Source: Methyloversatilis thermotolerans (GTDB lineage: Bacteria; Pseudomonadota; Gammaproteobacteria; Burkholderiales; Rhodocyclaceae). Taken from it: 64,000 bases of DNA. The first letter of the stretch is position 1; each line of letters opens with the position of its first letter. The stretch covers positions 1,544,555 to 1,608,554 of the forward strand of contig NZ_KB889967.1 of the NCBI RefSeq assembly GCF_000372885.1, written 5' to 3'. Below the pieces are notes generated by a model. That model searched no databases and was not told where the DNA came from. It was given only the letters and a program-made list of their open reading frames with translations. A program made the position numbers and the translations under genes. Positions 9,437 through 19,273 of the stretch are shown here, piece after piece.

Positions 9437-10006
9437 ATGCCGGCACCGCATGCACGCGCACAGACCGACCGCGCCACCTGGATGCGCGCCGCCAGCCGCA
9501 CACTGGCCGAACGCGGACCCGAGGGCATCAAGGTGGAAAGCCTGGCGCGCGAACTGGGCCTGACCAAGGGCAGTTTCTACTGGCATTTCAAGGACCGGCG
9601 GGCGCTGCTGGATGCACTTCTGGCCGACTGGCGCGACGGGCGCATCGCCGACATCCGCGCGCGCACCGAAGGTCCGCCTGGCGAAGAAGCCGCACGGTTG
9701 CGCGGGCTGGTCGCCGCCTACGGGGACTCACCCAATCCGCGCGGATTGCGGGTGGAACTGGCGATTCGCGCCTGGGCCACGCAGGACGCTGCGGCTGCGG
9801 CGGCGGTACAGCAAGTCGATGCGTTGCGTATCGAATGCGCATCGCGACTGTTCGAAGCGGCCGGCTTTGCATCCGCCGAGGCAGCCGACCGCAGCGTGCT
9901 GCTGTACGCCTGTCTGTTCGGGCTGGGCATGATGGACACGGTACAGCGGCTGCCGCGCGCGGAACAAACCCGGCAGTTCATCGCCAACCTCATCACGGCC
10001 CGCTGA
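9437..10006 (+). CDS. TetR-family transcriptional regulator
   Basis: 189 residues. The N-terminal helix-turn-helix is typical: RTLAERGPEGIKVESLAREL then GLTKGSFYWHFKDRRALLDALL at about residues 20-60. The C-terminal ligand/dimer domain is poorly conserved, as usual. Its divergent position next to etfB with a palindrome in between suggests it represses the etf/acyl-CoA dehydrogenase operon and perhaps itself, with an acyl-CoA or related molecule as inducer. That link is inferred from context; the family call is secure. Confidence 0.9.
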   Translation: MPAPHARAQTDRATWMRAASRTLAERGPEGIKVESLARELGLTKGSFYWHFKDRRALLDALLADWRDGRIADIRARTEGPPGEEAARLRGLVAAYGDSPNPRGLRVELAIRAWATQDAAAAAAVQQVDALRIECASRLFEAAGFASAEAADRSVLLYACLFGLGMMDTVQRLPRAEQTRQFIANLITAR

Positions 10007-10102
10007 CAGTTTGCAAAACAATGTCGCACGAGGCGTCATGCGGACGCGGGATAATCGCGGGCGATTTTGCATTGCCGCATTCGATACAAGAGAGGAAAAG
10101 AC

Positions 10103-11479
10103 ATGTCCTTCCCGGCACCGGAAATTTTCAAGGCGTATGACATCCGCGGCATCGTCGACAGGACGCTGACTGCCGACGCTGTGCGCGCCATCGGCCACGC
10201 ACTCGGCTCGGAAGCGGTGAAGCGCGGTCAGCGCACGATAGCCGTCGGTCGCGACGGCCGCCTGTCCGGCCCGGAACTGGCCGGTGCGCTCGCACAGGGC
10301 ATCAATGCCGCCGGCGTGGACGTGCTGGACATCGGCTGCGTGCCGACACCGCTGTCCTACTTCGCCGCCTTCGATCTCGGCACCGACAGCGCGGTCAGCG
10401 TCACCGGCAGCCACAATCCGCCCGACTACAACGGCCTCAAGATGGTGCTGGGCGGCCAGACGCTGTTCGGCGACCTCATCCAGGACCTGCGCCGCCGCAT
10501 CATCGACAAGGACCTGGCGCACGGTCAGGGCACCACCCGCCAGGCCGACGTACGCGATGCCTACATCACCCGCGTCACCGGCGACGTGAAGCTCAAGCGC
10601 CGCATGAAGGTGGTGATCGACTGCGGCAATGGCGTGGCGGGCGACATCGCGCCGCGCCTGTTCGAGGCGCTGGGCTGCGAAATCGTGCCGCTGTTCTGCG
10701 AGGTCGACGGCAACTTCCCCAACCATCACCCCGACCCGTCCAAGCCGGAAAACCTGGAAGACGTGATCCGCGTGCTGGCCGCCGGCGATGCCGAGATCGG
10801 TCTGGCGTTCGACGGCGACGGCGACCGGCTGGGGGTAGTCACGCGCGACGGAGAGATCATCTATCCGGACCGCCAGCTCATGCTGTTCGCGGCCGACGTG
10901 CTGTCGCGCCAGCCCGGTGCGCAGATCGTCTATGACGTCAAGTGCACCCGCCTGCTGGCACCGTGGATACGCGAGCACGGTGGCGAGCCGGTCATGTGGA
11001 ATACCGGCCACGCGCTGATCAAGGCCAAGCTCAAGCAGAGCGGCGCCGCGCTGGCCGGCGAAATGAGCGGCCACATGTTCTTCAAGGAACGCTGGTTCGG
11101 TTTCGACGACGGTCTGTACGCCGCCGCGCGCCTGCTGGAAATCCTGTCCGCGTCGCCGGATGCCAACGCGGTGCTGAAGGCGCTGCCCACCGCCACCTCG
11201 ACGCCGGAACTGAACCTCAAGATGAATGAGGGCGAGCCGCATGCGCTGATCGCCGAACTGCAGAAAACGGCGCAGTTCGACGGCGCGCGCGACATCATCA
11301 AGATCGACGGCCTGCGCGTCGAATACGCCGACGGCTTCGGCCTGATGCGCGCATCGAACACGACGCCGGTGGTCGTGCTGCGTTTCGAGGCGGACAACGA
11401 TGCGGCGCTCGCGCGCATCCAGTCCGACTTCCGCCGCGTGCTGGAAGCCGCCCGTCCGGGGGTCGCCCTGCCCTTCTGA
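10103..11479 (+). CDS. Phosphomannomutase/phosphoglucomutase (AlgC-type)
   Basis: 458 residues from the ATG at 10103, preceded by GAGGA. All four alpha-D-phosphohexomutase domains are present. The catalytic phosphoserine loop is in VTGSHNPPDYNG (about residue 105), the Mg-binding loop is FDGDGDRLGVV, the sugar-binding loop is GEMSGHMFFKERWFG, and the phosphate-binding end is YADGFGLMRASNTTP. The enzyme interconverts 1- and 6-phosphates of mannose and glucose for polysaccharide, LPS and nucleotide-sugar synthesis. An upstream GATAAT at 10050-10055 may be a -10 box. The gene stands alone between a TetR gene and an EAL/HDOD gene. Confidence 0.95.
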   Translation: MSFPAPEIFKAYDIRGIVDRTLTADAVRAIGHALGSEAVKRGQRTIAVGRDGRLSGPELAGALAQGINAAGVDVLDIGCVPTPLSYFAAFDLGTDSAVSVTGSHNPPDYNGLKMVLGGQTLFGDLIQDLRRRIIDKDLAHGQGTTRQADVRDAYITRVTGDVKLKRRMKVVIDCGNGVAGDIAPRLFEALGCEIVPLFCEVDGNFPNHHPDPSKPENLEDVIRVLAAGDAEIGLAFDGDGDRLGVVTRDGEIIYPDRQLMLFAADVLSRQPGAQIVYDVKCTRLLAPWIREHGGEPVMWNTGHALIKAKLKQSGAALAGEMSGHMFFKERWFGFDDGLYAAARLLEILSASPDANAVLKALPTATSTPELNLKMNEGEPHALIAELQKTAQFDGARDIIKIDGLRVEYADGFGLMRASNTTPVVVLRFEADNDAALARIQSDFRRVLEAARPGVALPF

Positions 11480-11624
11480 CCGGCGCTGCGGCAGCCGTTC
11501 CGGCGACTGCCGCCCATCTCCTTGATTCGCAGGTCTTTCGCACACCGACGGGTATGCATGTCCGGCGTGAAAATATTCCGCTGGAAAGGCCTCAACCCGC
11601 CGCAGACCGTGCCGAAAACAGCAC

Positions 11625-12869
11625 ATGGTCTGCGAAGAACTCACACAAGACATCTATGTCGGCCGCCAGCCGATACTGGACCGCAGCAACTCGACCTATG
11701 CCTACGAACTGCTTTTCCGTTCCGGCCAGGTCAACGTCGCCAGCATCGACTGTGAGCTGAATGCCACCGCCCGTGTCATCACGGGCGTATTCAACGAGCT
11801 CGGCCTGGACAAGGCGCTCGGAGAGTCCTTCGGCTTCATCAATGTCAGTGAGAGCATGCTCATGTCGGAAGCCATCGAATGGCTGCCTCCCGACAAGATC
11901 GTGATCGAAATCCTCGAAACGGTGCGGCCGACCCCGGAGGTTGTCGCGCGCACCCGCGAACTGGTGCGGCGCGGTTTCCGCATCGCGCTCGACGACGTGC
12001 TGGATCTCGATGAAGCCTTCCGCCCGCTGATCGAGCTGGCCACCTTCATCAAGATAGACCTGCTGGGCGTACCCGCCGGACAGCTCGCCGACGTGGTCGC
12101 GCGCTTCCGTCCGTTCAAGGCCAGGCTGCTCGCCGAGAAGGTTGACAGCGAGGAACAGGCGGCGCTGTGCCGCGATCTCGGCTTCGACTACTTCCAGGGC
12201 TATTACTTCGCGCGCCCCAGCATTCTCAGCACACGCGGGCTGACCGCTGCCGAAAGCACGCTGCTGCGCCTGCTCGGCCTGGTGCTCACCGACGCCGACG
12301 TGACCCTGATGGAACCCGTGGTCAAGCAGGATCCGGCGCTGCTGCTGAACCTCATGCGCATGTCCAATTCGGTGGGCTGTGGCAGCAAGCGCCAGATATC
12401 CACCGTGCGCGAGGCGATCACGCTGCTCGGCCGCCAGCAGTTGCAGCGCTGGCTGCAACTGCTGCTGTTCTGTGCCAACCCGAATACACCGCCTTCGCTG
12501 CTGGAAATGGCCGCCACGCGCGCCCGTACCATGGAACTGCTGGTCGAATCGCACGGCGGCCGGCATATGGACGCCGAAAGCGCCTTCCTGACCGGCATAC
12601 TGTCGCTGCTGCCCGCCCTGCTGCGGCTGCCCATGGAAGAAGTCCTGAAAACGCTCACGGTAGAGGCGTCCATACGCGATGCCTTGCTGAAGGGCGATGG
12701 AGCGCTGGGACGACTTCTGCTTCTGGTCCAGCACTGGGAGCACAACGACCTGTCCGCATTTGCCGGCGCATTTGACGTACTGCCGGGCCTGACGATGGAC
12801 GATTTCAACCGCGCAAGTTGCGAAGCAATGGCCTGGGCGGCCGCGCTGAGCACCCCGCGCATTCAGTGA
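11625..12869 (+). CDS. EAL-HDOD domain protein (YuxH/CdgJ-type, probably non-catalytic EAL)
   Basis: 414 residues: an EAL-like domain (about 1-195) and an HDOD domain (about 200-400). The EAL signature reads YELLFR (residues 27-32), so EAL itself is ELL, and the DDFG box reads DDVL. Other framework motifs remain (FINVS, IKIDL, FQGYYFARP). Proteins of this kind usually lack c-di-GMP phosphodiesterase activity and act as signalling scaffolds in motility or biofilm control; that is family knowledge. The start ATG at 11625 fits the family N terminus (YVGRQPI at residues 11-17). The next gene, 18 bp downstream, is a second HDOD protein, so the two are probably an operon. Confidence 0.9.
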   Translation: MVCEELTQDIYVGRQPILDRSNSTYAYELLFRSGQVNVASIDCELNATARVITGVFNELGLDKALGESFGFINVSESMLMSEAIEWLPPDKIVIEILETVRPTPEVVARTRELVRRGFRIALDDVLDLDEAFRPLIELATFIKIDLLGVPAGQLADVVARFRPFKARLLAEKVDSEEQAALCRDLGFDYFQGYYFARPSILSTRGLTAAESTLLRLLGLVLTDADVTLMEPVVKQDPALLLNLMRMSNSVGCGSKRQISTVREAITLLGRQQLQRWLQLLLFCANPNTPPSLLEMAATRARTMELLVESHGGRHMDAESAFLTGILSLLPALLRLPMEEVLKTLTVEASIRDALLKGDGALGRLLLLVQHWEHNDLSAFAGAFDVLPGLTMDDFNRASCEAMAWAAALSTPRIQ

Positions 12870-12887
12870 CCGCAAAGGAAGACAACC

Positions 12888-13727
12888 ATGCTGACGCCCA
12901 GCCTTGCCATCGAACGCCTCTTTGCCACCGCGGGCCAGCTCCCCAGCATTCCGCGCGTGGTGCAGCAACTGATCGCCACCCTCAAGGATGAAGATGCGGA
13001 TCTGCACCCGTTGATCGCCGACATCAAGCAGGATCCCGCCATTTCGGCCAAGGTGCTGCGCCTGGCCAACTCCGGCTTCTATGCCGGTCGACGCACGGTA
13101 GGTTCGATCGACGAGGCAATCACCCTCATCGGCACGCGTGCCATGCGCACACTGGTGATTTCCGCCGGCCTGACCGGCGTGTTCACCAAGGTGCAGGGTG
13201 TCGATCTGAAGGATTTCTGGCGCCATGCACTCACCACGGCCAGCGCTGCCGCGATGCTTGCGAAGGAGGCGCGCATGGATGCCGAATCCGCCTACAGCGC
13301 CGGCCTGATGCACCGCGTCGGCCAGCTCATGATCCACATCGCCTTCCCCCGCGTGGCCGAGGAAATCGCGCGTGACTGCCGCGACCTCAGCGTGGCGGAA
13401 CGCGCCGCGGTCGAGCAGGTGAAGCTGCATACCAATCACTGCGAGGTGGGCGCCGAACTGGCGGTGCGCTGGAACTTCCCGGACGACATCGTGCAGGCGC
13501 TGAAGCACTATTCCCAGCCGCAGCACCCGGATGCGGGAAAGCTCGCGCGCATCGTGCATCTGGCGGCCCAGCTCGCCTTCGACATCGAGGACCAGGTGCA
13601 GCCGGAAAACATCGCCGAACATCTGAACAAGGCGCTGACCGATGACTGCGGCCTGGACCGCCTCGCGCTGGTGCCTGCCATCCGCGACTGTGCGGCGAAT
13701 GCGCCGCTGCTGGACATGGCCGCCTGA
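12888..13727 (+). CDS. HDOD-domain signalling protein
   Basis: 279 residues, almost entirely one HDOD domain: LPSIPRVVQQLIATL at the start, then ISAKVLRLANSGFY, IDEAITLIGTRAMRTLVIS and a conserved helical core with MHRVGQLMIH and HCEVGAELAVRWNFPDDIV. HDOD domains are non-enzymatic relatives of HD phosphohydrolases and occur in signalling proteins. It follows the EAL-HDOD gene by 18 bp and ends 26 bp before a strong terminator, so the two genes form one transcription unit. Confidence 0.92.
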   Translation: MLTPSLAIERLFATAGQLPSIPRVVQQLIATLKDEDADLHPLIADIKQDPAISAKVLRLANSGFYAGRRTVGSIDEAITLIGTRAMRTLVISAGLTGVFTKVQGVDLKDFWRHALTTASAAAMLAKEARMDAESAYSAGLMHRVGQLMIHIAFPRVAEEIARDCRDLSVAERAAVEQVKLHTNHCEVGAELAVRWNFPDDIVQALKHYSQPQHPDAGKLARIVHLAAQLAFDIEDQVQPENIAEHLNKALTDDCGLDRLALVPAIRDCAANAPLLDMAA

Positions 13728-13753
13728 AACGCGCCGTACCCCGCGCAACAGGA

Positions 13754-13777
13754 GAGGGCCGGAGGCCCTCTTTTTTT
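13754..13777 (+). terminator. Rho-independent terminator after the two HDOD genes
   Basis: GAGGGCC, loop GGA, GGCCCTC, then seven T. The 7-bp stem is perfect and directly precedes the T run, so it ends transcripts from the plus strand. Confidence 0.92.
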
Positions 13778-13860
13778 CGTCCCTGCGAACTTGCGCCCGG
13801 CCGGATCGCGATCGGGCCTGCGCCGGGCACAGGCATTCGCGCCCGACAGGAACGCCGCTG

Positions 13861-14178
13861 TCAGCGCATCTTGGGATTCAGCGTACCGCGGTTGTAATCC
13901 TTGTCGCCGGGCAGGATGGTGCGGGTGCCGAACCAGCCGCCCTGCGCGCCTTCCGGTCGCAGCCTGTTCTGCGGCCAGGTGTCGGCCACCTTCTTCGCCT
14001 CGGCCTGCCTGGCCTGATCGATGAAGCGCCAGCGGCCGTCCGGCATCAGTTCGACCTTGTCGCCGGCTGCGGTAGTCGCCTCGATCACCTGGCCTTCTCC
14101 CGCGGCATCCGCGGCCATGAGCGACAAGGACTGCAGCGACAGTGCAAGCGCAGCAACGGCGACCCGGCAGGTTCTCAT
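13861..14178 (-). CDS. Small secreted protein of unknown function
   Basis: 105 residues from the ATG at 14176-14178. It begins with a clear signal peptide ([20 protein letters not shown], cleavage likely after a nearby MAADA), so the mature protein is periplasmic. The mature part has an acidic beta-rich segment with [13 protein letters not shown], a pattern seen in small periplasmic hypothetical proteins, and a Pro/Gly-rich tail with no catalytic motif. Its start codon overlaps the alaS stop as ATGA, so it is translated at the end of the alaS transcript. I cannot assign a function. Confidence 0.72.
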   Translation of the reverse strand: MRTCRVAVAALALSLQSLSLMAADAAGEGQVIEATTAAGDKVELMPDGRWRFIDQARQAEAKKVADTWPQNRLRPEGAQGGWFGTRTILPGDKDYNRGTLNPKMR

Positions 14179-16793
14179 CCCAGCTTTCCTTCCACCCATT
14201 GCTTCACACCGGCCAGCGCCGCCGGCAGGTTCTCCGGCTGCGTGCCACCGGCCTGCGCCATGTCCGGCTTGCCGCCGCCCTTGCCGCCGACCTGAGCGGC
14301 GACGAAATTGACCAGTTCGCCGGCCTTCACCTTCGCCGTCAGGTCCGGCGTGACGCCGGCGATCAGGCTCACCTTGCCGTCATTGATCGCAGCCAGCACG
14401 ATGGCGGCCGAGCCGAGCTTGTCGCGCAGCTTGTCCAGCGTTTCCCGCAGCGCCGGCACGTCCGCACCTTCCATCACCGCCGCCAGCACCCGCGTGCCGC
14501 CGACGGCCACCGCCTGCGCCGCCAGTTCGTCGCCCTGGCTGGCGGCGAGCTTGCTCTTCAGGCGGGCGATTTCCTTTTCCAGCGCGCGCACATTGTCGAT
14601 CACCTGGGCGATCTTGGCCGGCAGTTCGGAGGCCGGCGCCTTGAACGCGGCGGCGGCTTGCGACACCAGTCGATCCTGACGCTGCACGAAAGCCACCGCG
14701 TTCTCGCCGGTGATCGCTTCCACCCGGCGGATGCCGGCCGCCACACCGGCTTCGACCGTAATCTTGAACAGGCCGATGTCGCCGGTGCGCGCGACGTGCG
14801 TGCCGCCGCACAGTTCGCGCGACGAACCGATGTCCAGCACGCGTACCTCGTCGCCGTACTTCTCGCCGAACAGCATCATGGCGCCGGTCTTCTGCGCCTC
14901 GTCGATCGGCATCACGCGCGCCTGGGTGGCGGCGTTGGCGAGGATTTCGGCATTGACGATGCGTTCGACGCGGGCGATTTCGTCATCGCTCATCGGCGCG
15001 TTGTGCACGAAGTCGAAGCGGGTCTTGTCGGCATCGACCAGCGAGCCCTTCTGCTGCACATGCTCGCCCAGCACCTCGCGCAGCGCCTTGTGCATCAGGT
15101 GGGTGACCGAGTGGTTGCGCGCGGTGGCGGCGCGGGCGCGCACATCGACGCGGGCGCTCACGCTGTCGCCGACCGCGATGCGGCCGGTGCCGACCACGCC
15201 GTGGTGGCCGAACACCGCCGCCTGTATCTTCAGCGTGTCCTCGACCTTGAAAATGCCCTGCGCCGCGCGCAGTTCGCCGCGGTCGCCGACCTGACCGCCG
15301 GATTCGGCGTAGAACGGGGTTTCGTCGAGCACGACGACACCCAGTTCGCCTTCGTTCAGTTCATTCACCGGCGCGCCATCGCGGTACAGCGCGACCACGC
15401 GGCCCGGCGCTTCCAGCAAGTCGTAGCCGTGAAAGGTGGTGGTTACGCCGTCGTACTCCAGCGCGGCGCTCATCTTGAACTTGCCGGCGGCGCGTGCCTG
15501 TTCGCGCTGAGCGGCCATCGCCGCGTCGAAGCCGGCGGTATCCACCGTCACGCCGCGCTCGCGGCAGATGTCCGCGGTCAGGTCGAGCGGGAAGCCGTAG
15601 GTGTCGTGCAGCTTGAACGCCGTCTCCCCGTCCAGTGCGGCGCCCTGCGCCAGCGCGGCCAGCGCCGATTCGAGAATGTCCATGCCATTGGCGATGGTGG
15701 CGAAGAAGCGCTCTTCCTCCTGCCTCAGCACGTCCATCACCTTCTGCTGCGCCGCCGCCAGATCCGGGTAGGCGGCGCCCATCTGCGCCACCAGGTCCGG
15801 CACCATGCGGTGGAAGAAGGCGGCGCGCGCGCCCAGCTTGTAGCCGTGGCGGATGGCGCGGCGGATGATGCGGCGCAGCACATAGCCGCGGCCTTCGTTG
15901 CCCGGGATGACACCGTCGGCGATCAGGAAGGAACAGGCGCGGATGTGGTCGGCCAGCACCTTCAGCGACGGATTGTCGAGGTCGGCGGTCCCGGTTTCGC
16001 GCGCAGCCGCCGCGATCAGCGCGACGAACAGATCGATTTCGTAATTGCTGTGCACGCCCTGCAGCACGGCGGCGATGCGCTCCAGACCCATGCCGGTATC
16101 CACGCTGGGCTTGGGCAGCGGATGCAGCACGCCCGCCTCGTCGCGGTTGTACTGCATGAACACGTTGTTCCAGATTTCGATGTAACGGTCACCGTCCTCA
16201 TCCGGCGAACCCGGCGGGCCGCCCGGAATATCGGCGCCGTGGTCGTAGAAGATTTCGGTACACGGGCCGCAGGGGCCGGTGTCGCCCATCATCCAGAAGT
16301 TGTCCGACGCGTAGCGCGCGCCCTTGTTGTCGCCGATGCGGATGACGCGCCCGGCCGGCACGCCTATCTCCTTGGTCCAGATGTCGAAGGCTTCGTCGTC
16401 CTCGGCATAGACGGTGATCGTGAGCTTGTCCTTGGGCAGCTTGAACACTTCGGTCAGCAGTTCCCACGCAAACGCGATGGCGTCGCGCTTGAAGTAGTCG
16501 CCGAAGCTGAAGTTGCCCAGCATTTCAAAGAAGGTGTGGTGACGCGCGGTGTAGCCGACGTTTTCCAGATCGTTGTGCTTGCCGCCGGCGCGCACGCACT
16601 TCTGCGCCGTGGTGGCCCGTGTGTAGCCGCGCTTGTCGAAGCCCAGGAACACGTCCTTGAACTGGTTCATGCCGGCATTGGTGAAAAGCAGCGTCGGATC
16701 CTCGTGCGGCACGAGCGAACTCGAGGCCACGATCTGGTGACCCTTGGACGCGAAGAAATTGAGGAAGGCGGAACGGATGTCTGCGCTGTTCAT
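14175..16793 (-). CDS. alaS: Alanyl-tRNA synthetase
   Basis: 872 residues, the normal length. The class II catalytic core begins [20 protein letters not shown] and includes [13 protein letters not shown]. The editing domain has the zinc-binding [11 protein letters not shown] and [13 protein letters not shown] motifs, and the C-Ala domain with its coiled-coil linker ends the protein. It charges tRNA-Ala and hydrolyses mischarged Ser- and Gly-tRNA. It follows the glycerophosphodiesterase gene by 87 bp on the same strand and overlaps the small secreted-protein gene by 4 bp. No truncation or odd residue was noticed. Confidence 0.98.
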   Translation of the reverse strand: MNSADIRSAFLNFFASKGHQIVASSSLVPHEDPTLLFTNAGMNQFKDVFLGFDKRGYTRATTAQKCVRAGGKHNDLENVGYTARHHTFFEMLGNFSFGDYFKRDAIAFAWELLTEVFKLPKDKLTITVYAEDDEAFDIWTKEIGVPAGRVIRIGDNKGARYASDNFWMMGDTGPCGPCTEIFYDHGADIPGGPPGSPDEDGDRYIEIWNNVFMQYNRDEAGVLHPLPKPSVDTGMGLERIAAVLQGVHSNYEIDLFVALIAAAARETGTADLDNPSLKVLADHIRACSFLIADGVIPGNEGRGYVLRRIIRRAIRHGYKLGARAAFFHRMVPDLVAQMGAAYPDLAAAQQKVMDVLRQEEERFFATIANGMDILESALAALAQGAALDGETAFKLHDTYGFPLDLTADICRERGVTVDTAGFDAAMAAQREQARAAGKFKMSAALEYDGVTTTFHGYDLLEAPGRVVALYRDGAPVNELNEGELGVVVLDETPFYAESGGQVGDRGELRAAQGIFKVEDTLKIQAAVFGHHGVVGTGRIAVGDSVSARVDVRARAATARNHSVTHLMHKALREVLGEHVQQKGSLVDADKTRFDFVHNAPMSDDEIARVERIVNAEILANAATQARVMPIDEAQKTGAMMLFGEKYGDEVRVLDIGSSRELCGGTHVARTGDIGLFKITVEAGVAAGIRRVEAITGENAVAFVQRQDRLVSQAAAAFKAPASELPAKIAQVIDNVRALEKEIARLKSKLAASQGDELAAQAVAVGGTRVLAAVMEGADVPALRETLDKLRDKLGSAAIVLAAINDGKVSLIAGVTPDLTAKVKAGELVNFVAAQVGGKGGGKPDMAQAGGTQPENLPAALAGVKQWVEGKLG

Positions 16794-16880
16794 GATGTGC
16801 GATCGGGATGACTGGGGCGCGCGGCAGCGCGGAAAACAGCCCTCGATTCTAGCAGCCCGACGGGCTTCCCGCCCCGTGAC

Positions 16881-17612
16881 TCAGACCGCTTCGGGCAGGT
16901 CCAGTCGGTCGGTGAACAGGCCGCGGACGCCTGCAGCGAGCAGTCCGCGAGCCCGCGTGGCGTCATTGACCGTGTAGCACAGCACCGGCACACCGGCGTC
17001 GATCAGTGCCTGCAGCCGCGCCGCATCCAGCAGGCGGTGATCGCAATGCACCGACACCGCACGGTGTCCCTGCATGCGCCGCGCCCAGTCGTCCGGCACC
17101 TGTTCGAACAGCAGTCCGCGCGGCAGCGCGGGCGCGGTCGCCGCCGCAGCGGCCAGCGCGTCTTCGTCGAACGACGACAGCAAGGGCGGCCGCCGGTCGG
17201 CCGGCCAGCGGCGCGCGACCTCACGTGCCACCGTCACGCCGGTCAGCGCGGAAAAACCGGGCGCCGGCTTGATTTCGATATTGGCATCCAGATCCAGTTC
17301 GCACAGCAGGTCCAGCGCTTCGTCCAGTGTCGGAATGCGTTCACCAGCGTACGCGCTGCCTTGCCAGGCGCCAGCATCGAGCATGCGCAAGGCCGCCAGA
17401 TCCTGCGCGCTGACCGGCCCGCGACCGTTGGTCGTGCGCTCCAGCGTGTCGTCGTGCATGAGCACCGGCATCCCGTCGGCGCTCAGCATCACGTCGAACT
17501 CCACCATGCGGAAACCGGCACGTGCCCCGGCGCGCAGCGCGGCCAGCGTGTTCTCCGGGGCAGTCAGGCCGCCGCCGCGATGGGCGATCCACACCGGCCA
17601 CGGCCAGTTCAT
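16881..17612 (-). CDS. ugpQ: Glycerophosphodiester phosphodiesterase (UgpQ-type)
   Basis: 243 residues from the ATG at 17610-17612. The GDPD active site is clear: IAHRGGGLTAPENTL (catalytic His and Glu), then VEFDVMLSADGMPVLMHDD with the metal-binding Glu/Asp and second His. It hydrolyses deacylated phospholipids to glycerol 3-phosphate and an alcohol. There is no signal peptide, so it is cytoplasmic, as for UgpQ. It starts 1 bp after the stop of a 77-residue gene and lies downstream of a UgpB-like binding protein, supporting a glycerophosphodiester/phosphate-scavenging role. Confidence 0.92.
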   Translation of the reverse strand: MNWPWPVWIAHRGGGLTAPENTLAALRAGARAGFRMVEFDVMLSADGMPVLMHDDTLERTTNGRGPVSAQDLAALRMLDAGAWQGSAYAGERIPTLDEALDLLCELDLDANIEIKPAPGFSALTGVTVAREVARRWPADRRPPLLSSFDEDALAAAAATAPALPRGLLFEQVPDDWARRMQGHRAVSVHCDHRLLDAARLQALIDAGVPVLCYTVNDATRARGLLAAGVRGLFTDRLDLPEAV

Positions 17613-17613
17613 G

Positions 17614-17847
17614 TCAGAAGCCGAGCACTTCGCGCGCTTCCCGGGCCACCGCATCGTCGCTCAGCCAGGCGATGGCCGACAGCAGTTCGATCGACTGCCC
17701 GTTGGCCACGCCCTCCTTGACCCAGTTCTCGATCGCCTTGACGCGCCCGGCGTCATCCAGCGCGAGCAGCTTGCGCAGCGGTTCGCGCACCGACGCGTCC
17801 TCGCGCGCGGCGCGTATCAGCAGGACAAGCTGTTCGCTGTCGCACAT
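17614..17847 (-). CDS. Small helical protein of unknown function in the ugp-like operon
   Basis: 77 residues, no signal peptide, mostly predicted helix (MCDSEQLVLLIRAAREDASV at the start and WVKEGVANGQ in the middle). It overlaps the 3' end of the UgpB-like gene by 31 bp and is followed 1 bp later by ugpQ, so it is tightly embedded in the operon. I recognise no domain. The start at 17845-17847 gives the shortest form; a longer in-frame start would extend further into the upstream gene. Confidence 0.65.
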   Translation of the reverse strand: MCDSEQLVLLIRAAREDASVREPLRKLLALDDAGRVKAIENWVKEGVANGQSIELLSAIAWLSDDAVAREAREVLGF

Positions 17848-19184
17848 GGCGCCGTCCTCTGCAATGCGGTGTCCAGCGCAGCCTTGGCCGGCTTGCGGTC
17901 GGCCCACAGGGCCTCGAGTTCCTCATCCAGCGCGGCGCGGATGCGCGGATTGCTGGCGGCATCGCTCACCGTGTTGTCGGGCGACGTGACACCGCCACGA
18001 CCGGCGAGCTGGCGCAGCGCCACACGCACCACGCCATCGACGGTCGGCGCATCGACCGGGCTCAAGGCCACGATGCCGGCGCGGTTCAGGGGCGCGAAAC
18101 CGGTGTCGAGCGCCCACTGCGCCTGACGCTCGGGATCGAGGATGAAACTGATGAAACGCGCCATGGTCTGCAGATCGCCCGCGCTGCGTCCGGCCGCCAC
18201 CCACAGCGAGGCGCCATCGGCCAGGGTGTGACCGGTCTTGTTGTACACATCGTCATGGAAGGGCAAGGGCGCGACGCCCACCTCGAACTTCGCGTCGTGC
18301 TTGATTTCCGGCCAGGACGAGGACATCGCGGTCAGCACCTGGCACTTGCCGCTGGAAAACATCGGCACCGCCTCGTCGCCGCGGCCGAAAATGTGCAGGT
18401 AGCGGCTCTTGTACCAGGACGACATGAGCGCCAGATGCTTCACCTGCACCAGACCGTTGAATGCCAGTTCCTCGCCGGCCTTCTGGCCCTTTTTCGCGGC
18501 CACCTTGCGGGCGAATGGCTCGTTGTGCCAGGCGCTCAGGTTGTCGACGTGGATGAGCGCCGGACGCGCGCTGGTGTAAGGGCAGGCATAGCCGGCATCG
18601 CGCAGGTCGCCGAGCGCGGCCTGCAGCGTGAGCCAGTGCGAGGGCGGAGCCGCAGGATCGAGACCGACGCGCGCGAACGCCTCCTTGTTGAAAAACATGA
18701 CCGGCGTGGACAGGCCGATCGCGAGCGCGTTGAGCCGGCCCTTCGCATCGGCGAGATAGCCGGGCATCGGCGCCGGCAGTCGTGCGGACGCGAATTTTTC
18801 CTTGCCCTTGACCATCACGTCGGCCAGCGGCATGTAGCGCGGCTTGCCTTGCAGGAAGGTGGCGCGGCTGTCGGAATCCAGCACCCACATGGCCGGCGTC
18901 TCGCCTTCGTCCCACTTGCGCGCGACCAGCTCGATCTTCTGCGCGGACTTGCCGCTCGCGTTGAACGCGTCGACCAGCTTCTGCAGCGCCTGCGCATCGT
19001 TCTCATCGAGAGAATGCGCCAGCGCGAGAGGTTCCGCCGGCTTGGCCGCGGCGGGCGCGGCCTTTCGGGCGGCACTGGCGGCGGGCTTCTTCGCCGCCTG
19101 CTTTTTCGCGTCCTGAGCATGGACCGCGAACGGGAAAGCCAGAACGCTGGCCGCGACCAGCGCGGCGAACGGCTTCATGAACAT
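17817..19184 (-). CDS. UgpB-like ABC transporter substrate-binding protein
   Basis: 455 residues from the ATG at 19182-19184, chosen for the AGGAGA about 7 nt upstream. A signal peptide (MFMKPFAALVAASVLAFPFA) is followed by a low-complexity Lys/Ala/Pro linker (about residues 25-55), then a bacterial extracellular solute-binding fold resembling UgpB: FFNKEAFARVGLDPAAPPSHW, YTSARPALIHVDNLSAWHNE, MFSSGKCQVLTAMSSSWPE and ASLWVAAGRSAGDLQ. UgpB binds glycerol-3-phosphate or glycerophosphodiesters for import. The next two genes are a small protein and UgpQ, but no UgpA/E/C permease or ATPase genes lie within this window next to it. The long charged N-terminal linker is unusual. Confidence 0.85.
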   Translation of the reverse strand: MFMKPFAALVAASVLAFPFAVHAQDAKKQAAKKPAASAARKAAPAAAKPAEPLALAHSLDENDAQALQKLVDAFNASGKSAQKIELVARKWDEGETPAMWVLDSDSRATFLQGKPRYMPLADVMVKGKEKFASARLPAPMPGYLADAKGRLNALAIGLSTPVMFFNKEAFARVGLDPAAPPSHWLTLQAALGDLRDAGYACPYTSARPALIHVDNLSAWHNEPFARKVAAKKGQKAGEELAFNGLVQVKHLALMSSWYKSRYLHIFGRGDEAVPMFSSGKCQVLTAMSSSWPEIKHDAKFEVGVAPLPFHDDVYNKTGHTLADGASLWVAAGRSAGDLQTMARFISFILDPERQAQWALDTGFAPLNRAGIVALSPVDAPTVDGVVRVALRQLAGRGGVTSPDNTVSDAASNPRIRAALDEELEALWADRKPAKAALDTALQRTAPCATANSLSC

Positions 19185-19273
19185 CCGGACATCTCCTTCC
19201 AGGCCGCATCGTTGCGGCCATTCGTGACGGGGGTCTGTTTGCATCGAATCACGCGATTCAATGCATGCAGCCC

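Noticed and set aside
14142..16811. Very long plus-strand frame opposite alaS (889 residues)
   Set aside because: Shadow of alaS caused by high GC at third positions; no family features, and alaS is certain.
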